DNA of 63,399 bases from Priapulus caudatus (taxonomy: Eukaryota; Priapulida; Priapulimorpha; Priapulimorphida; Priapulidae), in contig NW_014577947.1 in NCBI RefSeq assembly GCF_000485595.1, forward strand, positions 66,449 through 129,847. Direction: 5' to 3'. Within the stretch, counting starts at the first letter, position 1; the number at the start of each line of letters is the position of its first letter. Shown here piece by piece: positions 25,910 through 44,055 of this stretch. The position numbers and the translations under genes are program-made. The notes below the pieces were generated by a model that was not told the DNA's origin, ran no database searches, and saw only the letters and a program-made list of their open reading frames with translations.

Positions 25910-27059
25910 AAATACGTGCATACCATTCCTTTTATGTTGACGTGATCCTGCTAACTAAAAACAAACGTGCGTTCGTAATATTATTAGACGATTGATTAAT
26001 ATATTTGGCCATAGATCTAAGAAATTCCAATATAGTTAGCTCGTCGAGTTGGCTGGTGACTTCTATTTCTGTACAATCGTACCCTGGTAATTGGTACCCT
26101 GGTACGATGTATATCAGTTGTCGTAAAGAGTTGCATCACTTCATATGTATATATAACGTAAACTGTGTCTACCTAGTGAATTTTAACAAAAAACATAATT
26201 TGATACGGGGCATGGCCGAGACAAAATTCCTGCACGCTTGAATCTTGCATGCAAAAAGCCAAACTGCATGCAGTGCCCCTTCCCACACTCAGTAGAATTG
26301 AGCCAGAGCGAGAGCGCCATCTGTCGTGGAGTTTGGCAAAAAGCATTGAACTCGAAGCGCCATCTGTTATCCATGAACGTGCCTAAATCATAATGAATTC
26401 GCCCACGAGCTGACGCGGTTAGGCTCATTACGTTTGTTTCACATTTTACATCAGATACTCGTTAACGTTTTTCTTAACGCACATCTAAGAGTTTCTCTAG
26501 AGTTTCTCTAGAGACGTGGCTAGGTTAAGAATAGCGTTAGGCACTTCAATGATCATACTGTATGCAACTGAATATGACTAATGTTCGTTCCTCGCTCGAA
26601 CCGATATGATGATAATGAATGTTCATTCGAAATTTAGAATATCATTTACGTGAGCCGTGCAGACTATCGTTTTATTCGTATTATTACCATACGCTAATTA
26701 TTCAATGTTACGGTGAAAAACTAAAACAGTGCACAGTGCGATCTGGTAATTCTTTAGGTAGCTCACTAGTCAGCGTGCAATGATTAAAAGCATGTATTAT
26801 TCATGGCAACAATTCAAAAGTTAGCATTTAAGCAAAAAGCAAATGTTTCTTACACAATGCGCTAATTGTGGGGCAATAAGCAATTTATTCTTCATGATTC
26901 ATTAAACTGAATTTGTCATATAAGTATTTAACGATATAATAGGATCAACACATATTAGACATCGTTGTAAGAAATAATTAATCAACGCTCTCAAGGGTCA
27001 GGAATCTTATCAATGTATAACTGCATAACATAATTGGGTAATTACAGCTACCTCTTCGA

Positions 27060-27205
27060 CTATCATTTCCACTACCACTACCATGAACTGCCGCTACCAC
27101 TACCATTACCACTACCACTACCATTATCACTACCACTACCATTACCATTACCACTTACTACCACTGCCACCTACCACTATCACTGCCACTACCACTACCG
27201 CTACC
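27060..27205. repeat. (CTACCA)n microsatellite
   Basis: Imperfect CTACCACTACCATTACCA repeats. Confidence 0.85.
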
Positions 27206-27434
27206 ACTGTAACGTCGATCTAATTCTGTGCGCCGGACTTCGATGGCGCTTCGATCTGACGCCCGCTGCTTATATCAATGCGCCTTGCCGCTACAAGTTT
27301 TACACTAAACAATAGGTGGCGTCACGGGAATTGTACTTGTGAGTATGCGCACTACAGAATGCAAATAAACATTATTGTCTGTCCCTAAATTAGATATATT
27401 GCATTCATTTATAGTGATATTTAGTATAAACATG

Positions 27435-27560
27435 TTAAGCTGGGCGAATTGGCGAATTGGATAAACTTTCCAACGCTCTATCAACCGTTCTATGAACTGT
27501 GCAGCGCGTTTACACTGACGACTGCGAGTTGGCCAACTCGATCGAGCGGTCAGCGTCGAC
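27435..27560. repeat. Palindrome-rich repeat, copy 2
   Basis: GGCGAATTGGCGAATTGG, GCGTTTACACTGACGACTGC and GAGTTGGCCAACTCGATCGA are related to 29997-30205. Confidence 0.45.
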
Positions 27561-27804
27561 CGCGAGCGTACGCGTGGGGCGATGGATATTATAGGCATTA
27601 TTCCATGTATAAAATCTTGAGGTATCGCACGGACAGGTGCACACACTAGTGCACAGTCACATAGTTGAGATGCCATGCGGGCAGTGGATTACTGGAGGGG
27701 TTTCCCATTGGAATTGTCCATGCTCGTGCGCGCACGCGTGTACCTTCCCCGTGTACGACAGGTGTACGTGAGTGTACGTATCTGCCGTACACAGATGCAC
27801 ATGA

Positions 27805-28200
27805 CCGGCGCCGCACGCGTGCTCACACATACACGCGTGCGTGCACGTATGCGCGCACTTTCACGCGTGCGCGCACATACTCGCATGCCCGCACGTACAC
27901 GCGCGCACGCACACGCGTGCGTGCACTTACACACTTATACACGCGTGAGCGCACATACACGCACGTACACGCATGTTCGCACATACACGCGTGCGTGTAC
28001 GTACACGCGTGCGCGCATATACATGTATGCGCGCACATACACGCGTGCGTATACACGCATGCGCGCACGTACACGCATTCGCGCACGTACACGCGTGCGT
28101 GCACATACACGCGCGCGTGCACATACACGCGCGCGTGCACATAAACGAGTGTGCGCACTTACACACGCACGTTCACGCACACGCGTGCGTGCGTGCACAT
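27805..28200. repeat. ACACGCGTGCGTGCACAT minisatellite, Z-DNA prone
   Basis: About 400 bp of alternating purine-pyrimidine sequence in 18-24 bp units such as TACACGCGTGCGCGCACA. It reads open in several frames on both strands because of its composition. Confidence 0.85.
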
Positions 28201-28477
28201 TAGGAGCTCGGCTGCACGTGCTTGGACAAACCCAATGCCCTCGTGGCAACACCGGCATCCTGACTCTGTGACTGTGCACGAGTCTTTGCGCCTGCGCCTG
28301 TGCCTCTCTCGCAGTGTTGTTATTACAATAATCCGTTAGTTCTGTCTCCACGGTGGGGCGGGATGTGCCTGTCGTCGGGATCGTATGCGAAGATGCCATG
28401 TACGTGCACGCACTGGTTGATGAGCGACACCTTGTTCTCTGTAACTTCCGGCTCCGCCGTGTCCTCGCGAGTTCCCA

Positions 28478-29095
28478 TGACGTCGGCACCTCGACGACGT
28501 AGCGCCCAAAGTAAATGACGTAGGGACGATGTTGAGCACGCAAAAGAGAGCGTGGTGGCGTGGTGCACATCGCAAATTCGGACGTTACTACTTCGTTGGG
28601 GCGGCACTGCCCGCCTCATTTCCATTCCTACCCTATAAGGTATGGCGATTGGGACATCGCCACCTCGGCGACAAAACGCCTAAAGTAAATGGCCTAAGGC
28701 CGATGTTACGCATTTAAAACAAAGCGTGGATGCCGCACAGTTTGTGCGCATTGCAAATTCTTTCTCTTTGATTGTGAATTGTGATTCAAAACTTTCACTT
28801 TGTTCGCAGCATACCGCAGCAATTTTCACTAAGTTAATATACATGAACTGACGCTCGCGTCGCTCGTCGCCGTTGCAAGCCAAGATAAATACCTTCGGCC
28901 GATCTTGGGCATTCAATCGACGTCACGTGTGCATTGTAAAATCCTATCTACAAGATTCCCTTTGCTCGCAGCATCGCGCTCCGGATTCCGCGTATGCTAA
29001 TTGTACATGAAGATGGCGCTTGCGCGTTGGTCACCCACCGTTCACTGCCAAGATAATTTTCTTCGGCCGTTCTCACACGTTCAACGGCCCGGAAA
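28478..29095. repeat. Degenerate tandem array, period about 160-200 bp, 4 units
   Basis: Related segments start near 28478, 28650, 28847 and 29008. Shared cores are TCG.CACCTCG.CGAC, AAAGTAAATG or AAGATAAATAC, and CGGCCGAT(G/C)TT.G.CATTCAA. No reading frame is conserved across units. Confidence 0.6.
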
Positions 29096-29996
29096 CCAGA
29101 CCCTATCATAATAATATCTAATATATTATTTATTAAATAAATCTATGCTGATATATTGAGATGACTGAAGAAAACTGCATAATATAGCTTGCTGAGAGAG
29201 AGAGAGAGAAGGGTGGGAGACTGAGAAAAGGATAGCTGAGCGGTCGTAAAAGAAGCAGGAAGTTGAGCGAGGGACAAGGGGGGCAAGGGGAAGGACGGTG
29301 GGAGGGTGAAGTATGGTGTTTTGCAGGCTACAGGCTATAGGGCGCGCTCCTAATTATAAATACAGGTCTACTGATAATGATTTATTACATAAATCTATGC
29401 TGAGAGACCCCCTGACCATAAATAAATAGTCATCACAAAATATAACTCCTCTGGTGAGATATTGCGCATGCGCGAACACCGTTATTAAATCACCGAGTTG
29501 CACTCTCTTCCTCTTTCTCTTTACCCCTCTTTCTCTTACTCCTCCTCTCTCGTTTTCTCGCGCGCTCTCTCTTTCTCTTTCTCTCTCGTTCTCTCTCGCT
29601 CTAGTGAAATGAGCAATTTCAACAAATTAATATAAATGTGTAATGACGTACGCGCTTAATACCTGCAGCATTGTGCCGCTACGTGGCGCGCCTGCTCGGC
29701 CACAGTAATTGAGTGGCAAAGCAGATGTTACAACATTTTTGCAGTTTTTTGTCACAATTCCAAGAAAGAGTTTTGATGTCGCCCTCATCTCAGCGGTGGT
29801 CACCCCTACATATTCAATAATGAACCCGACCTAAACAATGCCCTCCTGTACATAGTAATGTGATAGTGCGAATGAAGACTGTACGTGTACTCAAAAGTAC
29901 CTCAAATACCATTTCCGACACTCAGACACGTGCCGCAGAAACGCACGCGCAAATGGTCTCCCTCTGGGTGGAGGGACACACCCCTGATTGCTGTTC

Positions 29997-30205
29997 TCTG
30001 ATTGGCCACTTGGCAAAAAATGTCCAACACGCCAACTCCGAGTTGGCGAAATTAGAACATGTTCTAATCTTCCAACTAGTTGCTATCGATCGGTTGGACG
30101 CGCAACTTTTGCGTTTACACTGCCGATTGGCAGTTGCAAAGTTGCGAAGTTAGTACAATTTGGCAATTCGCCAACACAAAGTTGGCAGTGTAAACCCAGC
30201 GTTAA
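29997..30205. repeat. Palindrome-rich repeat with TTGGCGAATTGCC motifs, copy 1
   Basis: Short self-complementary blocks (CCAACTCCGAGTTGG, AGAACATGTTCT) and repeated GTTTACACTG / CAGTGTAAAC. A related stretch is at 27435-27560. Confidence 0.5.
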
Positions 30206-30350
30206 ACCTGATTGAACAACTATCTCCGCATATTATATGCAATGAACCCATTTTACACGCCACTAAATAATTTGCTACAGGTTTAGTTCTGTTGCGAGGT
30301 TTGCCACAGAACATAATACTTTCGTTAATCGCTACATAGGAGTACGTATA

Positions 30351-30383
<33 letters not shown>

Positions 30384-30420
30384 AATTGTAGTCTGTAGAT
30401 AAATTAAAGACAAGACATCA

Positions 30421-30471
30421 CTTTTAGCTGTTACTCCGAGTTTCACGCTTACGCGATCATCAGACAAACTT
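30421..30471 (-). ncRNA. Hammerhead ribozyme, left Penelope-like copy
   Basis: Identical on the - strand to the motif at 34580-34630 over the core and both helices. The pair sits as mirror images at the two outer ends of the dimer, marking the 3' side of each copy. Confidence 0.75.
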
Positions 30472-30541
30472 TAATGAAGAATAAACCTTGTATACATTCC
30501 ATAACCTATATAAACATGAATGGTGCTATTGTTTTAGTTAT

Positions 30542-31386
30542 CTATTGTTATGTAGTTCTGTAGCTCTAGTAACTATAGCCCGCGTGCGAGTTTTTAAATC
30601 GTAGGATGGCGACGCCAGATTGATGAATCACACGTCTCTGATTGGTGCGTTGGGTTAGGGTTAGGGTTAGGGTTGGGGTTAGGGTTAGGGTTTTTGCATC
30701 ATGATATCTGTCCCCACACCATAGATTAATTTTTATGGATGACACCCCTATATATAGATATCCGATATATAAATATTTAGTGTTAGGTTTAGGGTTGGAG
30801 TTGATAAGTTTTTTGATGTGTGATATTACCTTAACCCACTGAAGCGCGTTTCTAACGCTGACGTGACAGGCATTATTACTTCGCACGTACCAATCAGAGA
30901 CGCGTGATTCATCAATCTGGCGTCGCCATCCTACGGTTTAAAAACTCGCAGCCCGCGAACGGTTGCCTGCGGAAACCGTACGCGGGCCACAGTTACCAAA
31001 GCGAGTAGATCTATAGTTCTATAGTTAAATCGATCTATTGTTCTGGTGGTATATTGTTATTCGGCTTTTAACTTTTTTGTTTGTTTCTAATCTTATTGCC
31101 GCCATTTATACGAAAATTCACTCCTACTCTCCCTAAATTTCGTCACATTAAGCCCCCTGTCCCGTCCGCAAATTAACAACAACTATGTAATGCGCGCGCG
31201 AACGCGCGTAAAAGTATCGCGCGAGAAAACGCGTTAGTTTACGTCACACGCTGCAGTACTCCGCCGACGACGCTGCCGCGGATAGGATGCTGCCGTACCG
31301 TGACCTCTTTCCATGTGGGTGACTCTCCCTGTCAGCTCATTCCCTGTCGTGGCTGTACGTGCGGCGGTGGTCGTCACTTACTGCGC
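30542..31386 (+). repeat. Flipped module, left copy
   Basis: Without the nested insertion this is about 472 bp, from CTATTGTTATGTAG to CACTTACTGCGC. It lies in direct orientation to 34033-34508 although the sequences on both its sides are inverted between the two Penelope-like copies. It contains a long GC-rich hairpin around 30951-30995 whose loop reads GCCTGCGGA. Confidence 0.8.
30585..30950. mobile_element. Inverted-repeat element nested in the left Penelope-like copy
   Basis: Terminal inverted repeats of about 62 bp (starting TGCGAGTTTTTAAA) flank an interior with GGGTTA runs (30651-30690). GCCCGCG lies directly outside both ends as a 7-8 bp target duplication. The homologous site in the right copy (near 34069) is empty, which proves insertion after the two copies formed. 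Confidence 0.85.
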
Positions 31387-31599
31387 GTCGCTGTCCGGTG
31401 ATGATCTGCATGGCCGTCGACCATCGTCAGACGCGAAAGCAAGCCGTTGTTGACGCCGTTGTCCCTGACAGCGGTGACCACCGCAGCGGCGGCGGCAGTT
31501 GTGACGTTTCTCGCTGGGATCGAGACTGAAGATTTTGCCAAAGTGTCCGTGCACGCAGGTCGAGGCGACGGGCTCACCTGTGGTAGCGTGGGTCGGATG

Positions 31600-32512
31600 T
31601 TAAATTGCTGAGGATTCTCCAGCTTCTTCTGTGCTTTTTGTGTTCATTACGTAATATTTGTTATCGTGTCGGCACTTCGAAATTAGTTCAGATCTTTTGT
31701 TGAGGAGCCTGGATTTGTCGTCTTTAGTAATGTAAAGTTTTTCTGCTAAACAGAGATTGCATATTTTGGAGATGTTGTTGTATGGGCTTGCTGAAGTGAT
31801 GATTGACCAATTGATTTTATAATTGTTCTTGTCGTCTTTGAGTTTCCAGATGTGCTTTGAGAGTTTAGTGCTGTTAGCGTATTTTCTGTTTCGAAATGAT
31901 AGCTTGTGTTTAGTGTGTCGTTGTTTAAATGTTTCCTCTGTAAGTCCGATGTAGTTCTTTCCTATGGTGTCTTCATCTGTAGTTACGCGTGCGTTGTAGA
32001 CTAGGCTGGTTGAGAGGCAGTTACTGTCGAGTGGACATTGGTCTTTTTTTCGGCAGTTGCATTCGTTCTGGGAGGGAGTGGGGTTGTCGCTGGTTATTTT
32101 CTTGTTGTGCTTGTTAATTATGGTTGCCATATTTTCCGTGCAGCTGTAACTGACCTTTACGTTGTTCTTGTTGAAGATAGAGTGGAATTTGTGTTATTTG
32201 TGGAAATGCTTCTGGATGAGGTGGAGGAAGGTTTTGCCGATATTAGTTTGGACGTTTTAGCCAGGTGGAGGGTTAAACCAGATTATGTTCCCTTTCTTGT
32301 TCTTTCTTGCGGGTGCAGATGTGTTGCGGCTGGCGTATGTAAGGTTTTCGATAAATTCGCTTGTTTTTAGAGCTTTTTCGTAGGGAGGCTTAGCTTTGTC
32401 AAATACTTCCTTGCTGCACGAGATGTCTGATATCCTACGGTTGATGGATGCGGGTAGTTGTTTAATTATGGTAGGTGGGTGGTTGGATTTCGTGTTGATG
32501 TAGAGTGGCTCG
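31600..32512 (-). pseudogene. Left Penelope-like copy: C-terminal RT/linker and GIY-YIG endonuclease
   Basis: The - strand begins at a point homologous to 32937 of the right copy (EPLYINTKSNHPPTIIKQL) and runs through FNPPPG to a copy-specific stop. It shares the TAA at 32194-32196 with the right copy, then encodes CPLDSNC, VYNARVTTDEDT and NYIGLTEETFKQRHTKHKLS of the endonuclease and stops at 31600. The RT catalytic core is absent. Confidence 0.85.
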
Positions 32513-32566
32513 TAATTTCTAACATTACTATTCATTTCGTAACATTACTAACATTCGTACATCATT

Positions 32567-33824
32567 ATGCACTCCAAAAAATCCCTTCTGTTTGACAACG
32601 GCGCCGCCTGGGTAAAAAAAGACAACGATAGTATGTTTGACGTTACAATGGGAAGTTATGACGGAGCAGAAGTATGCGAGCTAGTTGGACTATTTATGCT
32701 GAACAATCTATGCGACAAGTACGGAAAGGACAACGTAGGACTATACAGAGATGACGGACTCGCAATTTTCAAGAACACCACAGCTTCACAGGCAGAAAGA
32801 ATAAAGAAGGACATAACGAAACACTTCAAGAAACACGGTTTAAACATTACCATACAAGCCAACCTGAAAGTAGCAGACTACCTTGCCATCACACTTAATC
32901 TAACAAACGGATCATACCGCCCATACAGAAAACGACGAGCCACTCTACATCAACACGAAATCCAACCACCCACCTACCATAATTAAACAGCTACCCGCAT
33001 ACATCAACCGTAGGATATCAGACATCTCGTGCAGCAAGGAAGTATTTGACAAAGCTAAGCCTCCCTACGAAAAAGCTCTAAAAACAAGCGAATTTATCGA
33101 AAACCTTACATACGCCAGCCGCAACACATCTGCACCCGCAAGAAAGAACAGGAAAGGGAACATAATCTGGTTTAACCCTCCATATGGCCAAAACGTCCAA
33201 ACTAATATCGGCAAAACCTTTCTCAACCTCATCCAGACGCATTTCCACAAATAACACAAATTCCACTCTATCTTCAACAAGAACAACGTAAAAGTCAGTT
33301 ACAGCTGCACGGAAAATATAGCAACCATAATTAACAAGCACAACAAGAAAATAACCAGCGACAACCCCACCCAGAACGAATGCAACAGCCGAAAAGAAGA
33401 CCAATGTCAACTCGACAGTAACTGCCTCTCAACCAGCCTAGTCTACAACGCACGCGTAACTACAGATGAAGACACCATAGAAAAGAACTACATCGGACTT
33501 ACAGAGGGAACATTTAAACAACGACACACTAAACACAAGCTATCATTTCGAAACAGAAAATACGCTAACAGCACTAAACTCTCAAAGTACATCTGGAAAC
33601 TCAAAGACGACAAGAACAATTATACAATCAATTGGTCAATCATCACTTCAGCAAGCCCATACAACAACATCTCCAAAATATGCAATCTCTGTTTAGCAGA
33701 AAAACTTTACATTACTAAAGCCGACAAATCCAGGCTCCTCAACAAAAGATCTGAACTAATTTCGAAGTGCCGACACGAGAACACAAAAAGCACAGGAGAA
33801 GCTGGAGAATCCTCAGCAATTTAA
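32567..33824 (+). pseudogene. Right Penelope-like copy: partial RT plus GIY-YIG endonuclease
   Basis: The first frame (to about 32934) reads SKKSLLFDNGAAWVKKD, DVTMGSYDGAEVCELVGLF and the catalytic GLYRDDGLAIFKN of the reverse transcriptase. A frameshift near 32934 moves to a second frame starting DEPLYINTKSNHPPTIIKQL, interrupted by TAA at 33252-33254. After it the same frame continues through a Cys cluster (CQLDSNC), VYNARVTTDEDT, NYIGLTEGTFKQRHTKHKLS and CNLCLAEKLYI of the GIY-YIG nuclease to a TAA at 33822-33824. The N-terminal part of the RT is missing. The coding capacity is therefore dead. Confidence 0.85.
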
Positions 33825-34032
33825 CATCCGACCCACGCTACCACAGGTGAGCCCGTCGCCTCGACCTGCGTGCACGGACACTGTGGCAAGATCTTCAGTC
33901 TCGATCCCAGCGAGAAACGTCACAACTGCCGCCGCCGCTGCGGTAGTCACCGCTGCCATGGACAACGGCGTCGACAACGGCTTGCTCTCGCGTCTGACGA
34001 TGGACGACGGCCAGATCATCACCGGACAGCGA

Positions 34033-34508
34033 CTATTGTTATGTAGTTCTATAGCTCTAGTAACTATAGCCCGCGTACGGTTTCCGCAGGCAACCGTACG
34101 CGGGCCATAGTTACCAAAGCTATGCAGTAGATCTATAGTCCTATAGTTAAATCGATCTATTATTCTGCTGGTATATTGTTGTTCGGCTTTTAACTTTTTT
34201 GTTTCTTTCTAATCTTATTGCCGCCATTTATACGAAAATTCACTCCTACTCTCCGTAAATATCGTCACATTAAGCCCCCTGTCCCGTCCGCAAATTAACA
34301 ACAACTATGCAATGCGCGCGCGAACGCGCGTAAAAGTATCGCGCGAGAAAACGGGTTATTTTACGTCACACGCTGCAGTACTCCGCCGACGACGCTGCCG
34401 CGGATAGGATGCTGCCGTACCGTGACCTCTTTCCATGTGGGTGACTCTCCCTGTCAGCTCTTTCCCTGTCGTGGCTGTACGTGCGGCGGTGGTCGTCACT
34501 TACTGCGC
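34033..34508 (+). repeat. Flipped module, right copy
   Basis: 476 bp matching the left module in the same orientation. Its hairpin (near 34061-34115, arms with CTATAGCCCGCGTACGGTT) has loop TCCGCAGGC, the reverse complement of the loop in the left module. Confidence 0.8.
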
Positions 34509-34579
34509 AATAACTAACACAATAGTGCCATTCATGTTTATATAGGTTATGGAATGTATACAAGGTTTATTCTTCATTA

Positions 34580-34630
34580 AAGTTTGTCTGATGATCGCGT
34601 AAGCGTGAAACTCGGAGTAACAGCTAAAAG
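34580..34630 (+). ncRNA. Hammerhead ribozyme, right Penelope-like copy
   Basis: Core elements in order: CTGATGA (34588-34594), a short CGC/GCG stem with GTAA loop, GAAA (34607-34610), a minimal CTC-G-GAG stem III and a TA cleavage dinucleotide, flanked by TGT and ACA that pair as helix I. This is the minimal type I hammerhead architecture known from Penelope-like elements. Cleavage would fall just before ACAGCT. The junction pair beside CTGATGA is U.U rather than the usual G-C, which may lower activity. Confidence 0.75.
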
Positions 34631-34740
34631 TTATGTCTTGTCTTTAATTTATCTACAGACTACAATTTATTACGCTCTGCAACTTACTCTCTAACAATGC
34701 ATCGAGCACTCTACCGACAGTATAGACTCAAGCATCCAGA

Positions 34741-34767
34741 CTATATATATATATCTATATGTATGAC

Positions 34768-34786
<19 letters not shown>
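34741..34786. repeat. (TA)n microsatellite
   Basis: TATATATA blocks joined directly to the following GT tract. Confidence 0.85.
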
Positions 34787-34850
<64 letters not shown>

Positions 34851-34915
34851 GTGCGTGTGTGCATGCGTGCGCGACGCGCGTTGGTGGGTGCGTGTTATGG
34901 TGTGTGTGTGTGTGT

Positions 34916-34962
<47 letters not shown>

Positions 34963-35423
34963 GTTTGTGTGGTTTGTTTTTTTTTGATGTGTGTGCGTGT
35001 GCGTGCGCGCGCGTAAGGTGGGTGCGTGTATGGTGTGTGTGTGTTCGTAGTTGTATGTGTTGTGTTCGATGTATGTGTGTGGTGTGGCGTGTGTGCGCGG
35101 CGCAACGCGTTGTGTGTGTGCGCGCGCGTTTGCGTGCGTGTGTGCACTGCCGTGCGTGGCATGCGCGTAGGGGGTGCGTGTTATGGTTGTTGTGTGTGTG
35201 TGTGTGTGTGTTGTGTGTGTGTGGTGTGTGTGGATCGTGTGTGTGTGTGTGTGTGTGTTGTGTGTGTGTGTGTGGTGTGTGTGTGGGGGGGTGTGTGCTT
35301 GTGCGTGTGCGTGTTCGTGTGCGTGTTGGCGTGTGCGTGTTGCGTGTGCGTGGTGCGTGTGCGTGTGCGTGTGCGTGTGCGTGTGCGTGTGCGTGCGTGT
35401 GCGTGTGCGTGTGCGTTGTGCGT

Positions 35424-35461
<38 letters not shown>

Positions 35462-35532
35462 AGTAGTGTGTGTGTGTGTGCTGTGTGTGTATATGAATGT
35501 GTGTGTGGTGTGGTGTGTGTGTGTGTGTGTGT

Positions 35533-35567
<35 letters not shown>

Positions 35568-35643
35568 ATGTGTTGTGTGTGTGTGTGTGGTTGTGTGTGT
35601 GGTGTGTGTGTGTAGTGTATGTGGTGCTGTGTGTGTGTTGTGG

Positions 35644-35676
<33 letters not shown>

Positions 35677-35690
35677 TGTGCTCGTGTGTA
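34787..35690. repeat. (GT)n tract, about 900 bp
   Basis: Almost uninterrupted GT with GCGT and GTGGT variants. It ends about 310 bp upstream of the CoA-transferase start codon. Confidence 0.95.
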
Positions 35691-36003
35691 TGAAGGTAAT
35701 AAATTCAATGAAGGTATGAATGCAGAGAAAGTATGTTAGAACCCCTACAAATTACCATTCATGGGGATAAAAGAATCATGGCATGCGAGAGAAAGTTGGG
35801 TTCTATATACACTGGCGGTCCCTAGCGTTCAATGATGATAGCCTAATTCGCATTGGGCTGTACTATAATTCCGACTGAAAGTAGCATACACACTGGGCTA
35901 TTTTCATCCCCACCGGGTTTATAGCCTGCGGCGGATTCTAACTAGGATGTGTTTCGAAACGGATGAGATAATTTTGTACTGGCCTTAAGGAAACTGCATC
36001 AAA

Positions 36004-43213
<7,210 letters not shown>

Positions 43214-43341
43214 AGGTGCTGTGGGCCATTAGCGGTAGCCGGACACAGGAGCTAAATTCCCGACGGGTGGGGGTAAACTCACATTTGCGAGCAAGTGGGA
43301 AAAGGCTATTTAATACCAAGGGGGCGGTCCAGGGTTTTTAA

Positions 43342-43702
43342 ACATGCGTCTAAACAGAGGAATTGCTCCGACCTGTGATTGGAGGATAAAAATAGACCCG
43401 CCCACTTTTCCATTTTTGGAGGATAAAAATAGAATTCGTGACGTTTCGTTTCACCGGTCATAGCCGCGCGTGCATATTTGCTAATTAATTAGACTAATCG
43501 CGCTTCAATAGACTCAAAATTCTGATTATTCTCATGTGTCTATAATAGCTGAATTTATAGAAATATAACTCAAATCGTTTCGCTCCATATGATAGTTAGT
43601 ACGCGTTCCTACCCGTCATAGCATAGCGTATGCGGCGGAGTGGGCGGGTCTATTTTATCCTCCAATCACAGGTCGGAGCAATTCCTCTGTTTAGACGCAT
43701 GT
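43342..43702. mobile_element. Inverted-repeat element downstream of the CoA-transferase stop
   Basis: Terminal repeats of about 65 bp: ACATGCGTCTAAACAGAGGA in from the left and its complement on the right, including GATAAAAATAGACCCGCCCA. It starts about 130 bp after the stop codon, so it is likely transcribed in the 3' UTR, where it would form a long RNA hairpin. Confidence 0.75.
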
Positions 43703-44000
43703 GATTTTACAAGTGGCAATTTTAGCCATTTACGGATATAGACAGGATGAACTGCTATATCTATAACTATACTGATAAATTGTAATACATGTGTTATTAA
43801 TATTATGTTACATAATAATCCCGCCCATCTAGCTGATTTTTCTCATAAGTGACTGCAACTGGTTCAGCGCTAAAGATGACGAGCGACTGCAATTTTGTTA
43901 ATGGATCATCTTCTGACGTTTTTCTCGACGAGGCTGAACCCTTTCCAACGTCCCAGGCCCCGGGGTGGGGGGGGGGTACTCCGCATAGTGACGTTACTAT

Positions 44001-44039
<39 letters not shown>

Positions 44040-44055
44040 TGCGCCATTATTGCCC

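Larger units (their letters stand above)
25082..30381. other. Noncoding, repeat-rich region upstream of the signal-peptide gene
   Basis: Holds the listed microsatellites and arrays. 25920-27030 is AT-rich single-copy-looking sequence with nothing recognised. 29180-29320 is purine-rich and 29505-29605 pyrimidine-rich. Confidence 0.45.
30382..34671. mobile_element. Penelope-like retroelement, head-to-head dimer of truncated copies
   Basis: Two copies face each other: the left on the - strand (32512 down to 30382) and the right on the + strand (32567 to 34671). Each has a GIY-YIG endonuclease region, and the right one also part of the reverse transcriptase, followed by a 3' noncoding region with a hammerhead ribozyme at the outer end. 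This matches Penelope-like elements, which use a GIY-YIG nuclease and commonly occur as 5'-truncated, inverted partial dimers. The endonuclease regions read nearly identically, so the copies are recent relatives. The left copy carries a later nested insertion (30585-30950). A roughly 475-bp module is inverted between the copies. Neither copy has an intact ORF. Confidence 0.88.

Noticed and set aside
27665-28570. Frames of about 160-210 residues rich in Arg, Thr, His and Cys on both strands
   Set aside because: Alternating CACGCGTG minisatellite, open in multiple frames at once.
30651-30690. Telomere-like run considered as evidence of a chromosome end
   Set aside because: It is short, imperfect and enclosed by the terminal repeats of a transposable element.
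32038-32370. Val/Phe-rich frame opposite the Penelope-like endonuclease
   Set aside because: Antisense shadow of the element coding region; the same shadow appears at 33078-33410.
34755-35739. Several overlapping frames up to about 275 residues of Cys-Val or His-Thr
   Set aside because: They read the GT tract in every frame; composition alone keeps them open.
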